From assembly GCA_000149265.1 (NCBI GenBank), contig CH003266.1:1045476-1109475 (forward strand): a DNA stretch of 64,000 nt, given 5' to 3'. Below are positions 43,078 to 57,345 of this stretch, one piece after another; within the stretch, counting starts at the first letter, position 1, and each line of letters opens with the position of its first letter. The stretch comes from Ciona savignyi (Eukaryota > Chordata > Ascidiacea > Phlebobranchia > Cionidae). Below the pieces are notes generated by a model. That model made no database searches and was not told the origin of the DNA. It worked only from the letters and a program-made list of their open reading frames with translations. Position numbers and translations under genes: made by a program.

Positions 43078-43196
43078 TCGAGATTATATTCGTTTGCCAT
43101 TTTTAAAAAACTGGGGCAAAAAATGAATAAACTAAACTAAACTGAACTCTCGAATCTAGGTAAACAACTTTCAATCGCTGTTAAATATCGTGTAGT

Positions 43197-46100
43197 ATGG
43201 TAGCAATGTCTGAAAAGGTTGGGGATCTTGGTATTAAAAAGACTTTAATCAAAGAAGGAAATGGAAAACGACCTACATTTGGACTTGGATCTAAAGCAAC
43301 ATTTCATTTTAAAAGTATTCTTTCGCCAAAAGCTGGTGAAGAAGTAAGAATTTAAATTTAAGTAATTTATGTATCAATTTTATTGAGTATTTTGTTAATA
43401 AATATTTAATAATAGACATACCTTCGTTAAATACAACTAAAATGTACATACTCAACATACTAAATACTTACTTGTCCTGCCTGTCAGTCTGGTGGTTTAG
43501 TGCGTCGCCTTTCAATCGAAAGGTTGCAGATTCGAAACTGGTCGCTAGCTAGTCGATTGTGTCCTTGGGCAAGCCACTTTACGGAAATTGCCTGAACCCA
43601 GCTGATTAGTAGGTTCTACCAAATTAAGAACGTGTCTATCATTTACAACACATTGCAATAGCTCCGGTAACCCGACAGTGGACGCGAGGTGATCTGAAGA
43701 TTGCCCGCATGTTAACCCCATTAGTTCTCCCATTTATGGGAATAAACATGATATTCTATCTATTCTTTCTTTTCTATCTATCTTGCTTGAAACCAGTAGC
43801 TTGTTTGATTTGAGCCTCGTTATGCTATTTGGAATTATTTTGTAATAGGTGGAAACGGTGATTGACGATTCGAAGAAGCATTTAAAGCCTTTTGAACTTT
43901 TAATTGGCAAGAAATTCAAACTGCAATGTTGGGAAGAATGTGTGAAAACCATGTTACATGGAGAAATTTCACGATTTCATTGTCCAGTTGAACAAGTCCT
44001 TGACTATCCAACAATATCAAGAAGTTTAAGGGATCTCTATCATGGTAAATTGGTGCAAAACAAAGCATGTCTTTTTACCCAAAAATGCATGCACAAATTA
44101 GATGCCTTATGTTTTATTTTTTGGTTATTGCGATGGTTTAAACATTTATAAAGTATCGTTTTAAAACATGTACGTTATTAGGTTAACACTGTTTTATAGG
44201 CTATAGCGTACCGGTACCCAATCAGGTTGTAGGTGTATATATATTTCCACGATACTTGTCTTATACTTGTCTTAAATTTTACATTGATACCCATTGTATA
44301 TGTAGGTAAAGATCATACATCTCATACATGTGGTTTACATGCTATTGAAGATGGCTTGGGATATGACGACCTTAACAAGCTACAAAAGCATTTGAAACCA
44401 ATTACTTTTGAACTGGAACTGTTAAAGGTATAAAATGGTTATTTCTACATAAATACATTGAAAAAAATATAACAGTCATGTAGTTATAATAGTTTTCCAG
44501 CCACTTATTCCATACATACCGCATCGCTGACAATTGAAAAATGGTCAGATTAAAATGAGCCACTACTTAATTGGTTTGATTCTTGGGAAAACACTAAAGC
44601 AGTTGATGAGTTGTTTAATTGGTGAAAACCGACTTAGTGTTGTGTAATAACACCACCTGCCTTTTCCCTAATGAAAGTAGGAATGTGCATGAAATTACGC
44701 TTTTACCATATAAATAATTTAAATATTTAGAAATTCGATATTTTAAAACATTGTTTTACAGCTGCGCTTAGCTCATAATGTTTTAATAACCCGTGATTAT
44801 CTGATTATTTGTTAATTGATCACCGTATATGGAAAAATGCAGTGGGCTTTTATAACACGGTCAAATGTAATTATGTTATGCCCACAACCAATTTTATAGT
44901 ATTACGATACCATTCCCAGATATCATATAAGTGATATCCTGATTTGACTGATCGGTGTGCAAAATAATAATGATAATCACTAATCAGATACACATTTACT
45001 GAAATACTAGGTGGAAGAACCAGATATGTATGAGAAAGAATTGTGGCAGATGGATGCTCCAGAAATGCTGGCCAATGTGCCCAGGTTAATTATTTTTAAT
45101 GTTATAGGATTAGGATAGGATATTCATGTTTTTCCCCGTAAATGGAAAACCAAGGGGGCTAACACACAGGCAATCGACAGATCATCTTAAGCCTATCATT
45201 TGGTTACCGGAGTTATTGCAGTGTGTATGATTCACATGTGTCTTCAATTTGGTAGATCCCATTATTCTGCTGGGTTCAGGCAATGTCTGTTAAGTGCCTT
45301 GCCCAAGGACACAACCAACTAGCTAGCGACCAGTTTCGCACCTACAACCTTTCGACTGAAAAGCGACGCACTTAACCTCCAGACTAACGGGCCGATTAAC
45401 ATAGGTTGTTGAAATTTTGACTATGCAACACATTCATTTATTTTTAAAAGGATTGCTTATACCCATCTTTACCGTTTCTATCTAACATAAACATTGTAGG
45501 TATCACGAGGAAGGAAATCGACTCTTTAAAGATGGTAAAATAGCTGAAGCCGAAAAGAAATATGCTAATGCAATCGGTTGCCTTAAGCATTTGCAAATAA
45601 AGGTACCGTAATTAATTTTTCAGATTAAAGGCCAAAATTTTAATCTCTTATATTCGGGGAAAACTAAAAGGAGGGAAACTGCACACTTAAATAAAGATTA
45701 GGGCATTTAAGTTAGTTTTAAACATGAGGTTGGAGTTAGGGTTCGGGCAGGTTAAAATTAGTTTTCATAGTGTAAGTGAGCAGTTTCCCTCCTTTTAGTG
45801 TTGCCCTTATATTCTTATTCAATGGTGTTGTTTCACACAAACTCTTTTATTTATTTATTTTTGAATCAGTTTCACAAATTATACTTAACAGGAAAGGCCC
45901 GGTACTGATTCTTGGGTTGATCTGGATAAAAAGCAAATTCCACTTCTACTGAATTATGCTCAATGCAAGCTAAACCAAAACGAGTTTTCAGTTTGCATAA
46001 CTAACTGCACAGAAGTACTGGAAAAAATTGATGGAACAGTATGTTAATACTTTATTGATGTTTAGTACGGCCGGTTAGTCTGGTGGTTAAGTGCGTGGTC

Positions 46101-46886
46101 TTTTAATCGAAAGGTTGCAGGTGTGAAACTGGTCGCTAGGTAGTCGGTTGTGTCCTTGGGCAAGGCTCTTTACAGACATTGCCTGAACCCAGCGGATTAA
46201 TGGGTTCTGCCAAATTAAAGAAACGTGTCTACACACCACATTGCAATAGCTCCAGTAACCCGACGATGGGCGCGAGTGATCTGACGATTGCCTGTGTGTT
46301 AACCCCCTTGTTTTTCCCATTCACAAGAATAAACATTAATATCCTATCCTGTTGTTTTGAAATATCATCAAGTCTATCAACCCATCAGAAGACACATTAA
46401 CTTTATATTGTAATAAAAAATACTTAAAGTCTGGGAAGTTTCAAAATCAAATGAAATTAAATTTAAATAGGAAACATTGATTGATTTCATATTTAAGCGA
46501 AGTATAATTTTCTCAATAAAAAGGTAACATATTTTGAAACTTTAAGACTATTTGTCTAGATACTATTTATTTGCAATATATTTTATCATCAATCAGGTGT
46601 TGGTAAAATGAAATATCATTTTTACCATTTAATTCAGATGAGACAACACAACATAATTTTACCCCAGGACAACGTAAAGGCGCTGTTCAAACGGGGTAAA
46701 GCACATGCAATGATCCTCAATGAGAAAGAATGCAAATCGGACTTTCAGCGCGCCATCAAACTTGACCCAACTGTACAAGGCGCAGTAAATCGAGAGCTTA
46801 CAGCTATGGGAGAGCGGGAAAAACAAAGGGATAGCGCACTCTCGAAACATCTTAAGGGGATGTTCAATGTGGATAAATTGGAGTAG
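43197..46886 (+). CDS. AIP: AIP / AIPL1-like FKBP-TPR co-chaperone, 7 exons
   Basis: Exons 43197-43343, 43849-44044, 44306-44427, 45011-45084, 45500-45602, 45892-46038, 46668-46886; 335 residues (vertebrate AIP about 330). In-frame ATGs at 43197 and 43206; the second may be used. FKBP-like domain at about 20-165: 'GSKATFHFKSIL', 'DDSKKHLKPFELLIGKKFKL', 'ALFKRGKAHAM' in the TPR part, plus 'YHEEGNRLFKDGKIAEAEKK', 'PLLLNYAQCKLNQNEF' typical of the three TPR units at about 180-320. AIP binds Hsp90 and client receptors such as AhR in the cytosol; the carboxylate-clamp style Lys/Asn residues (KALFKRGKAH, LLLNYAQ) are present. The C-terminal 'LSKHLKGMFNVDKLE' replaces the vertebrate RGIFSH end. Introns 1, 4 and 6 each carry a SINE; intron 5 carries a MITE. 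Confidence 0.92.
43472..43766 (+). mobile_element. SINE family A, AIP intron 1
   Basis: Full length; tail is degraded to 'tattctatctattctttc'. Confidence 0.85.
45107..45396 (-). mobile_element. SINE family A, AIP intron 4
   Basis: Full length minus copy starting 'aggattaggataggatatt' and ending 'cagactaacgggccgatt'. Confidence 0.85.
45656..45805 (+). mobile_element. MITE, TIR family 1, 9-bp target duplication, AIP intron 5
   Basis: CTTATATTC flanks it on both sides (45647-45655, 45806-45814). TIRs share 'aaaggagggaaactgc' and 'gcagtttccctccttt' with the element at 20769. 150 bp, core 'gttggagttagggttcggg'. Confidence 0.87.
46068..46349 (+). mobile_element. SINE family A, AIP intron 6
   Basis: Starts 'cggccggttagtctggtgg', ends 'taatatcctatcctg'; short deletion in the body. 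Confidence 0.85.
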
Positions 46887-48173
46887 GTTTATCGTCACCA
46901 AAAACTGAGATTCTTCTTAATGTAGTAAATTCTAAGTGGGATACTGCAAAGAGCAATATAGTACAATGTAGTATAAAAGTTACTTTTTATACAACTTATT
47001 TGGAACTTTTGTGAACTCCCTTATTTTTCTATTTTTACATGTACAACATCATTTTGTATCCTGCTGTATGCAATTGGCCTATCTTTCTCCAATTTGTAAG
47101 AATTTTACCCACCCCCTTTGAACTTAAGAAAGTACGTAATACGTTCACTACTCACACTGCCAGCTCGTGGACCTCGTATCAAATGCAGTAAAATGTGTTT
47201 ACATATCACCAGGCAATGTTGGCGCTGCGATTTGTGTATTATAACGTATCAAGTACTGTTGGTTTTCGTATTTCCTTCTGTCGGTGAAGTTTTAATATCT
47301 ACAAAAAAACGTCTCGGCATACTCGCTTTTATCCTATTCTTCGCCGAAATAAATTACGCCCGGAGCGAAAAAAAGTTGTTTATATTTCATTGCTATGATG
47401 CGGCTACCACAATATACCTAAAATGTAAGCGATTACCTTTGATTATTGTAAATTAAATCACTTTTCTTCTAAAAATTAATTAATTTTTTACGCCGGAAAA
47501 ATGAACAAATATGTACAAAAAAAGTTAACAAATTCAAAATTTATAACACACAGGCAAAAATAGTGTATGTAGTTTAAACCAGTGTTTTACAATATATGGT
47601 TCTACACAAGGTAAATGAAATGTTTGCAAGGTTAAAGGAAAATAGAGTGCTAAAATTACGTTTATTTGCTTTATATGCTACATATTGTAATTGGCTTTAG
47701 CAGGAATTAGTTCAATGTTTTTTAACAGTTTTACAAATATAAAATGCGATAATAACATAGTTATTTATAGTTGATATGTTATTAAATAGGGTTTGCGTAT
47801 GGGTGAACATAAACACTCGATGTTCGGACAATAAACCCACGTTTAACAGAATTGAATAAATTTAATAAGTATTGGTTTAAACCTTAAGAACAACTGGTAC
47901 ATTTCCTTGAAAACAACAATCGTAAAAACACGTCTACATTAAAAAATAGCTTTATTTAGGAAAACAATAAACAGCAAAAAAGGGTCGCCCACAATGCATC
48001 GCTCTTGGAGATTTTGTCTGAAATCAAATTAGTTTGTTAATATTGGAAAAGCTTTAAGTATAGCCTGTTTATTTTATTGTAACAGTTTGAAAAAGTCTAT
48101 TAGTTTAGTTTGTTTATTTTATTTTTTGGCAAAATGGCGCATTGAATTACCCTAAATTAAAAAAAAGATTTAA

Positions 48174-48471
48174 GATAGGATAGGATATTCATGTTTTATC
48201 CCCGTAAATAGGAAAACCAAGGGGGTTAACACACGAGCAATCGTCAGATCACCTCGCGCCCATCGTCGGGTTACCGGAGCTATTGCAGTGTGTTGTGTAT
48301 GATAGACACGTTCCTTCAATTTGGTAGAACCATTAATCCGCTGGGTTTAGGCAATGTCTGTAAAGTGCCTTGCCCAAGGACACAGCCGACTAGCTAGCGA
48401 CCAGTTTCGCACCTATAAACTTTCGGCTGAAAGGCGACGCACTTAACCACTATAGACCAACCGGCCGGACA
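48174..48471 (-). mobile_element. SINE family A, full length
   Basis: Tail 'agataggataggatattc' at left; head 'agaccaaccggccggac' at right. Confidence 0.87.
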
Positions 48472-48634
48472 ATTTGCCTATTGTATATTCGCAAACTGTC
48501 CTATTGTATAATCTTTAAATCGAAAGTTTTTATTAGCAACAGCACAAAACTAATATTTTACTTTCCATTACAACAACAATATGTGTCTTGTAATTGCAAA
48601 CAAATAAAAACCAAATTATTATCAATTAACCCTT

Positions 48635-48760
48635 TTTTTTTTTTTTTTTTTTACCGAGCCAAGTTTCGAACCCATGTTGGGCTCGTCACAAGGACCGTTT
48701 TTTGTATAAGAGTCGGTATATGTATCGGTCGCGTTAACCATTTGGCCACACAACCGTACC
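48635..48760 (-). mobile_element. SINE family B, full length with poly(T)/poly(A) end
   Basis: An 18-nt T run, then 'accgagccaagtttcgaacc', 'gtatatgtatcggtcgcg' and 'ggccacacaaccgta'. Best preserved family B copy. Confidence 0.8.
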
Positions 48761-48791
48761 ATCAATTAAATAAATTACACCTAAAAGAGTT

Positions 48792-50561
48792 CTAGTACAT
48801 CATCAAACCTTTTTTGGGTTTTTTATATGGTTGCCCTCCAGGGTAGCCGCCATATGGGTCACCATAGCCTGGCTGTGGTGGATAGTTGTAACCAGGGGCA
48901 GGTGGTGGGTAGGGTGAGCCGCGCGGTGGGTAACCGGCCGGGCCGTAACCTGGCTGATTGTAATCTCCTGGTCCAGGTTGTGGTTGTGGATAACCTGAAA
49001 AAGGGATCAATTTAATTTAAATAACTTAACTAATTTATTTAATATACGCTCTTTAACGATTCTAGTTTAGCCGTGTTTGATATATTATTTGTGGTGGGTA
49101 TATGACCATAAGAAAAGAAATAATAAATAAATAAAAACTAGTATACACTCAGGTGGCCTTATCCGGGAGGCATATTCAGATTATATACTCCTAACAGCAC
49201 ATAAGGTAATGTATAATGTTCGATTAAAAGTGGAGTTAAGTAACGTTTCGAAACGAGGTTCCATTATGTATTAGGCCTACAATATTTTGGCTTAGATTAC
49301 TATTTCACGTTTTCACACATAATGCCATAAAAATGTTATTTAACCATATGTTTATGTATAGGCCTATCCAATAAAACGCTTTATTTTAATGTTGGCCTCA
49401 AGGAATAAATTCAGTAGCCTACGCAACAGACAAAAGCGTTAATCGTTGTTTTGTTTATGCTAAGACCAAAGTAGTAGTCCGTCTCTCTACGAAAGTGGTA
49501 CAAAGAAGCAGTGATAGCACAACGCGTGAAATTTATAAGCGCACGTTCATTTGTGTTTTAACTTAAAAAGAGAAAAAAATTCCCCAAAATGACTTTGATT
49601 TTCACAAAAGTCAATTGCCCTTATAAAGTTTCGGGCAATTTAACTTATATAAATGTCCGGAAAGTGAACACTTCACGCACGTTTGATTTTTTATTTTAAA
49701 TGCAATTCTTAAGTCTTCCTACCTCTAACCAATAATTCGTTTGTTTTATACACGAAAATTATGGAATTTTGTGCATTGGACACCAAAACTGCAATGAATT
49801 AACCAAGAAGCAATGTGAGGTCACCATTTTTTGTCCTTTTTTGCTTTTAGATTAGTAATCAGGCTCGAATATGCCCGTTTTTGGCCTTAGTTTTTTAATT
49901 TCTAACGATTTAGGCCTACTTAATCGGTAAAATCGTTTGCGGTTTGTATTTTGAGAAAAGGTAGAATTTTTCATAAAGCAATTCATCAAGATTTCCTACC
50001 CGCACACCGGCATAAAAAATGACTATAAGTCGTACATAATAGCCTATTAATATATATATAGTTTGTCGATTTTCTCTAGTTTCTTCGTCCTTTCTGTTCT
50101 GGTCTCCATACGTCCGACCGGTTAATTAGTCTGGCGGTTTAGTGCGTCGCCTTTCAACCGGAAGGTTGCACGTTACGAAACTAGTTGCTAGCTAGTCAGT
50201 TGTGTCCTTGGGCAAGGCACTTAACGGGTATTGCCTAAGCCCAGTGGATTAATATGTTCTACCAGAAAGGAAACTTTTATATCATATACATTACACTGCA
50301 ATAGCTCCGGTAACCCGACCGTTGGCGCGAGGTTGTCTGACGATTGCCCGTGTGTTAACCCCCTTGGTTTTCCCATTCACGGGGATAAACATGAATATCC
50401 TATATCCTTACATTAGTTTGGCTATAACTTCTTATACCTGGGTTTGAATACGGAGGTGGTACCGAATTCGGTGAATATCTTCCGTCTGGTGGGCCTAATG
50501 GTGGAGACGTCGGATAAGGATACGAACCAGAATCTTGGACTTTTCTTGACTTTTTACCCAT
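48792..50561 (-). CDS. small Pro/Gly/Tyr-rich protein, 2 exons
   Basis: Exons 50561-50438 and 48994-48792 (minus) join in frame to 108 residues. The N-terminus is basic and polar (MGKKSRKVQDSG), followed by PYPTSPP, a PPPY motif that could bind WW domains, and a tail of GYPPxG-like units (YGPAGYPP, PPPAPGYNYPPQPGYGDPYG) ending in a Lys-rich 'KKPKKG' and 'LMMY'. There is no TM segment or Cys module. I do not recognise the family; such P/G/Y-rich tails occur in several unrelated membrane- or vesicle-associated proteins. The intron is 1.4 kb and holds a SINE. The downstream neighbour on the same strand, the CYSTM1-like gene, has a similar composition, which could reflect relatedness or convergence. 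Confidence 0.68.
50113..50410 (+). mobile_element. SINE family A, antisense in the intron of the P/G/Y-rich gene
   Basis: Head 'ccgaccggttaattagtctg', tail 'aatatcctatatcct'; its end is within 30 nt of the exon 1 donor of the minus-strand gene. Confidence 0.85.
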
Positions 50562-52877
50562 GCTTCAAGTATTTCGTTAACTTTTATCAAAACAAGTTTT
50601 AATCGACTAGCCTATACCTCTGAATAAAATCTTATCTAAAATTTGTTTCAACAGGCTTCGAGAAGCAATGCACAGCAGAGCTTTATATGATGTGCGTCGG
50701 CCAAGCTTTATGTTACACAAACTCATTGTTGTAATACAACTTTGTCCATAAAGCACGTGAGGTAAGGGTTGGATTACCGTGTTATATTATGATTGTGCGT
50801 GGCAACGAAAAGGTTGATAGAAACGGCAGAACAACTTTGAACCTATATATAGTTTTGAAACTGGCTTTTGTTATAGTTCCAGTGCGATAACAATGATCGC
50901 CCAAAGGTTTTTGCCTGGGACCACTGGGTTAATACTTAATGAAGACGATAAATTTGATGTAATGTACTAATTGTATTAACTCAAGTGCATCATCTCCAAA
51001 ATATCACACCACTGAAAAGTGGGTGTTGTACACGTCGAGGTTGTTGTACATACAACTAAAAAATCTCCAGACACACAGAGTTTCTTGTTGAAATAAAGTT
51101 GGGCCAGACATTTTCATTACAAATATTTACACTTGTTACATTACAAGACTGCAAATAACGATTACTTATCCGTCCGGTTAAGTGCGTCGGACAAGGCACT
51201 TTACGGACATTGCCTGAACCCAGCGGGTTAATGGGTTCTACCAAATTGAAGAAACGTGTCTATCGTGTACAACACACTGCTATAGCTCCGGTAACCCGAC
51301 GGTGGGTGCGAGGTGATCTGACGATTGCCCGTGTGTTAACCCCCGGTTTTTCCATTCACGGGGATAAACATGAATATCCTATATCCTTACACTTGTTACA
51401 TTACAAGACTGAAAATAACGATTACTACTTATCAGGTAAATATTTTATTCTCGTAATCGCCTTATCTCATCTTAAAAGGAACAAAAAACAAGGTATTTGT
51501 TTCATTCAATGCTTTGATTCGTTAAAAACTCTATCCTGAGCAATAGTTCTGCTGCCATTACATCCTTGGGCTTTCTTACTAGACAATCATACTTTATGAA
51601 TTCTTTTTAGTGAACTAAGCAAAGATTGTTACCAACCAACCAACCAAAATAAACCCAGTGATCACAATTGAATTAAGACTTCAACTCTTTGTCCATTGTT
51701 TGATTTGTGACTTTTCTTTGTCCAGGCCTAAGCTGTGCCAAAGTGAGCCAAGCTAATGTGAAGTTTATTCAAAAGGATCTTTCGTCAAATAAAAATATTT
51801 ATGGCCAGAGCACTTTACTTGCACAAACAGCAAATAATATAAACATTATTTAGGTATAGGTAGAAAAGAAAGGTATATATTTAATTTAAAATATAACACA
51901 TAAACCAAGCCACAAATTAGTAATATGAGAACATATCACAGATCACATTACCAATTGGCATTTTCAAAGCATATGCAATTAAGTAATGAGTTTGTAATAC
52001 CAACACAAAATTAATGAATACGGATTAAGATTACTTTAATCTGTTTTAAATATGTATACAGAAAGTTATATAAACTATATACAAAAGCTTCAAAAATTAT
52101 GAAAAATTATTGCCACTATTCATTAGGTCATGTGATTGTAATGATTAGACAAAGACACTGAAATGTGGATAACATTGAATCATCTTTATATACACTAGGA
52201 TATTTAAAACTGATTACCGAAGAAACCAGAATGGCAGTATTTAGATTTCATGTGTATAAATAGGAGTATTTGATACCGGTAATCAAATTTGCAAACTAAG
52301 TTGAAACCCACTATTACCTATATTAACAATATTTCATCTTAGAATTCATATTTCCCGAAAACATAACATTTAAAAATATAAGATGCAAGGGCAAAGACAA
52401 ATACAATTACACAATAAGAATAGCAACATTATAGCAATTAAGAGCGTTTTATTCCATTAAGTATGTATGAAAGTGAGTGAGATACAACAGTCAAGGGAAT
52501 TGCATTTATATAGCATTAGCAGTGCCACCCATTACACAACATTTAATAATGATTTAAACATATATATATAATTCATGTTAACTTTTTTATTAGACTAAGG
52601 CATGATTACTTGTGGACAAATACTGTTCATAATGATTGGGCTTAAAAGAAATTCTCAACATTTTCATTATGTTTAAGATCTCTAATTTCAAATCGGAAAT
52701 CAACAGAGTTTATAGGCTTTTCATCAAATAAACATTTTTGATATACAGATTTCTTTTAAAAACAATATACCATTTTAATAATAAATAATAGTACTGGTAC
52801 CAAGTTATTTTAACATAGAAAATAATTTGCGTCAAGTTATTTACATAGGCTACGATATATATTGTCAAAAGTTGACT
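50562..52877. other. intergenic region upstream of the P/G/Y-rich gene
   Basis: One SINE (51170-51388), otherwise AT-rich; the right part probably contains the 3' UTR of the CYSTM1-like gene. No other gene is supported. Confidence 0.6.
51170..51388 (+). mobile_element. SINE family A with internal deletion
   Basis: Head 'ccgtccggttaagtgcgtcg' joins directly to 'gacaaggcactttacgg'; about 80 bp of the tRNA-like region are missing. Confidence 0.83.
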
Positions 52878-53679
<802 letters not shown>

Positions 53680-53784
53680 TCAGTTGCTGAAGCGTTATTA
53701 TGTTAATGATGATACTGGTTATTCTGCAGGGATTTTTCAAAAATGTTATTTAAAAATGTATTTTTTTAAACAAAATGTTCTAAT

Positions 53785-53985
53785 GAATGGGAAAACGCAA
53801 TAGGATATTAACCACGTGTATGCCCATTGTCAGGTCTCAGGTTACACAGGATTTTGTGGTATATTATATATGATATTTCTTAAGTTTTAATACAATAACC
53901 CATTTTCTACTGGTTTAAGGTGATGTCTGTTAAGTTCCTTGACCAAGGACACAATAACTCTAACTAGTGTCTGGTTACAATTCTA
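53785..53985 (-). mobile_element. SINE family A, old remnant
   Basis: 'atgggaaaacgcaa', 'ccacgtgtatgcccattgtc' and 'ttccttgaccaaggacac' are in the family order with heavy divergence. Confidence 0.6.
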
Positions 53986-55027
53986 CATATTTTCAAGCAA
54001 ACTTTCAAAGGTTTAATTCGGCTGGATTTCTAAACTTATTTGACTAAGGACAATAGTCTCTTAATAGCGGGGTGAGCAATAGAAAACAGGTAAACTGAGC
54101 ACGGAAATTAGGAATATCCTAACCTAACCTAAACTTTCCAACTGAACTGTTAGTCTGTTAAGTTAATAAATGATCCTGCCGTAAAACTTAGAAACTTTAA
54201 CCATAAAGTAATTAGTACTCTATGCTTTCTCTACTACTCAAGATTGAAATAAAACTAATATGTGAATGGGATTATCAGTCGTGTGCTTCATTGTAGAAAT
54301 ATCACGAGCACACTGTGACGCAGAACATGAGAAAATAACATTCATTACGTAAACAACACGTGACTCTTGCCTTATCGTCATATAAAACACATATCACTAC
54401 CTCTGTGCAAAGCCTGATGTTGCTCGGGTTTTTTAAATTATTTTACTGTTTGCTTTAGAAACATTTTCATTTTCTCTTTAAAGGTAATGGTTTCTTGGTT
54501 ATTTAACTGGTCGTGTAACATTTGTAAATCATTATCTGTTTCATAATTAATGTTTTTAAAATGTCTATGTTAGCTATGGTGAGGTCATTTTTCGTAACAT
54601 AGTTCTTATAATTCCGGAAACTTGTGGTTTCCTTTTCTACTGATTCTTTTACCCACGCCACGTACATAGTGGTTGCTGAATTTGTCGACCTACGGGAAAA
54701 TAGTTATTAGGCTGGTGGATTATTAATATTTATGTCTACTAAACAATTGTAACATAAAACCGCACAACGTTTAGCCAATGCCACCCATTAACGATAATGA
54801 TATCTGGTGCTGAGTGTGCAAGTCAGTGCGTTAAATCTGTTCATCGAAACGGTGTGCTATATTCATCGCTCATGTTAAGGACTCGAGGGTAAGTAGGTCG
54901 CACCATAAAAAGGCATTAATAATTTAACTGAATTTTTTGTCCGACCGATTATCTTGGTAGGCAGTGTGGGCTATGTATCAGCAGTGTATGGGCAGTGTGT
55001 AGACAGTGTGGCGAGATTGTACTGGAG

Positions 55028-55205
55028 TGTGGCGGGGGTAGCTCTTTTCGGCTGTATGCATGGGGTTGGACACTGTATCGATAGGTTTCGAGGGTGGCTT
55101 GTATCCGCTGTATATGCCTGGGGTGGGCACTGTATTGAGGTGTGCCGTGTGGTGTAGCTTGTATCCGCTGTATGCATGTTGTTGTACACTGTATTGATAG
55201 AATAT
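55028..55205 (+). repeat. about 58-bp tandem repeat, 3 units
   Basis: Units share 'gcttgtatccgctgtatgc' and 'cactgtattgatag'. Flanking 'gcagtgtgg' short repeats at 54960-55010 look like decayed units. Confidence 0.75.
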
Positions 55206-56368
55206 TCATATGTTTGTCGGTTCCTTACCATTTAGGCTCACGATTAAGGATGCGTTAGGGTAAGGAAACACGAACGGGGTGAGTTTTGACATCTCACGGC
55301 AAATGAATGGTAGTCAGTTCTGAAAAGAACTATTGGTAAGTCCCAAGTGGACTGATGTGTAAATACAAAACACGGCAATTTATAGTGAAAGTGACAATGG
55401 GCGCGAATGCAATAAAACAGGGCGTCCGCGTTATATGACGGTTGTCGTGACGATCAATGTGTTGTTCTCTTGTGCAACCGGTGCAATTAATATTATGATT
55501 GTGGGAAATTTTCACACGAGAATTTGCAACATGTTCAACGTCGGGTTACACGGATTATTAAAATCAAGTTCGTTTTTAAAGGCAGCGACACATCAATGTT
55601 AAATATATTAACATCCCTCTACGAATAAAGCTTTTACATAAAAAAATCGCATGTTCGTCACACCAAACCTAAATAAGGCAGTCATACGCCTTACGTAGAT
55701 TAGCTTGACGAAATTTTTTTTTAGTTGGAGGACTGAAACGAAATAACATTTCTGCATTTAGAAAACAAAGCCATGTCGAATGGTATCAAATATAACAACA
55801 CCTTTCTAAAAAAAGGGTTTTACAGACATTTTACAGAAAAAGGTTACGAAAATTGGTTGTGAATTGGGGCTAGGCACTTACGATATCTGAAAGTGGAGTA
55901 TTTCGCTGTTAGTGGAGTATTTCGCTGTTACTGGCCCATAATGGGCCCAATTAGATCATTGTTCTTTCGGCCACTTTTTATTGCGAAAGAACGCATACGT
56001 AAATCCTATTTACCAAGTGGGTCAATTTCAGTTGTTTTCAGTTTTAACACATGATTGTAACTTCCAGAATAATTGCTGCTACCAAGCATCGGCACAGTTC
56101 CTCGTTTCCCCACACTTTATCTTTTAATTGCGGAAGAAAGCGCTTCTGCAGATATGGCTGTGCGTGGGCACATTTGTTTACACAAAAGTCCAAAATTTCC
56201 TCTTATTTTTTTAATTCAATGTCATTCTGTGCTTCCAGTAGCTTAAATACCTTTTTGACTACATTTTTTTCGTGTTGATGATGTTAACCTAATTTTGACA
56301 GAAAAAAATCTTTGCAAGTTTTGTTCCAAGTGTCGACAGCATAACAAATCTATTGCTTTGTGAAATTG

Positions 56369-56456
56369 TGGGCGCGAGGTGATCTGAAGATTGCCCGTGT
56401 GTTCACCTTCTTGGTTTTCCCATCCACGGGAATAAACATGACATAAAATATCCTAG
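56369..56456 (+). mobile_element. SINE family A, 3' fragment
   Basis: From 'gtgggcgcgaggtgatctga' to 'aaaatatcctagtct'. Confidence 0.7.
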
Positions 56457-56523
56457 TCTATGCGCTTGAGGGCGTACTCCCAGCAGTTACAGCAAGCAAG
56501 CATATACGATCTGCAGCTTCAAG

Positions 56524-56640
56524 TGTACGGTTGTGTGGCCAAATGGTGAAAGCAGCCGATACATATACCGACTGACATAAAAAACGGACTTATTAACGAG
56601 CCTATTACGGGTTCAAAATTAAGTCTAGTAAAAAAATCAC
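56524..56640 (+). mobile_element. SINE family B
   Basis: 'tacggttgtgtggccaaatg', 'ccgatacatataccgac' and a diverged B-box region 'gggttcaaaatta', then an A-run. Confidence 0.7.
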
Positions 56641-56706
56641 TTTAATCTGGATTGCCATCTGCCTACACTGGGTATATATAGAAACCGCTATCATATCCTA
56701 AAACAG

Positions 56707-56893
56707 TTACCGACATTGCCTGAACCCAGCTGATGAATGGGTTCTATTAAATTGAAAGAACTTGTCTATCATTAACACACTGCAATAGCTTCGGTAACCC
56801 GACGGTGGGCGCGAAGTGATCTGAGGATTGCCCGTGTGTTCACCCCCTTGTTTTTCCATTCATTGGGATAAACATAATTATCCTATTCTATCC
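56707..56893 (+). mobile_element. SINE family A, 5'-truncated
   Basis: Begins at 'ccgacattgcctgaacccag', ends 'ttatcctattctatcct'. Confidence 0.8.
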
Positions 56894-57269
56894 TAACTAA
56901 ACACAAGAAAAAACAAACTTGCTAAACATGAATGTCTTATTCAAGGTACTTGCAGTAGTCAGGAGGAAATCCGTCCATTGCCCGACGTAGCGAGCGATTT
57001 TTTTACTGGGTTGGCCGGTTTCAGGCAAATTCGTAAATTGTTTGGTTAGCACACCTATGTAGTTAGAGCGAATATATAGATATGATCATGCTGAAATTTT
57101 GTTGTATTGATTATTCTACTTTTTAAGGTTTTCTTGCTGTCCAATTCCAAACAGGTGAATGGTCATAACCGGTCATCCGAACACTACTGCCGTATCATAA
57201 AACTTGTAAAATCGAATTTTTCCCCGGAATTAAATAGCCCTTTGGGAGTATGGCTGGTATTATGGGGGT

Positions 57270-57345
57270 GGTCGATAGCTAGTCGGTTGTATCCCTGGGA
57301 AAGACACTTTACGGACATTGCCTGGACCTAGGGGATTAATAAATC
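57270..57345 (+). mobile_element. SINE family A, internal fragment
   Basis: 'gatagctagtcggttgtatc' to 'gggattaata'; tail and head absent. Confidence 0.65.

Larger units (their letters stand above)
40207..43196. other. intergenic region between OSTF1 and AIP
   Basis: Contains a composite MITE (41816-42106), a gap and AT-rich DNA; divergent promoters of the two genes must lie here. A CRE-like 'tacgtcac' occurs at 41489. No supported gene. Confidence 0.55.
46887..48791. other. intergenic region between AIP and the P/G/Y-rich gene
   Basis: One family A and one family B SINE and AT-rich DNA. The 112-residue open frame at 47118-47456 has no recognisable feature and is not supported. Confidence 0.6.

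Noticed and set aside
43545-43733. Minus-strand frames with 'QSSDHLA' text repeated at 727, 43545 and 46087
   Set aside because: Antisense of SINE family A, not a gene family.
54949-55231. Overlapping 86-codon minus-strand frames rich in His, Thr and Ser
   Set aside because: They follow the 58-bp repeat and adjacent low-complexity DNA.
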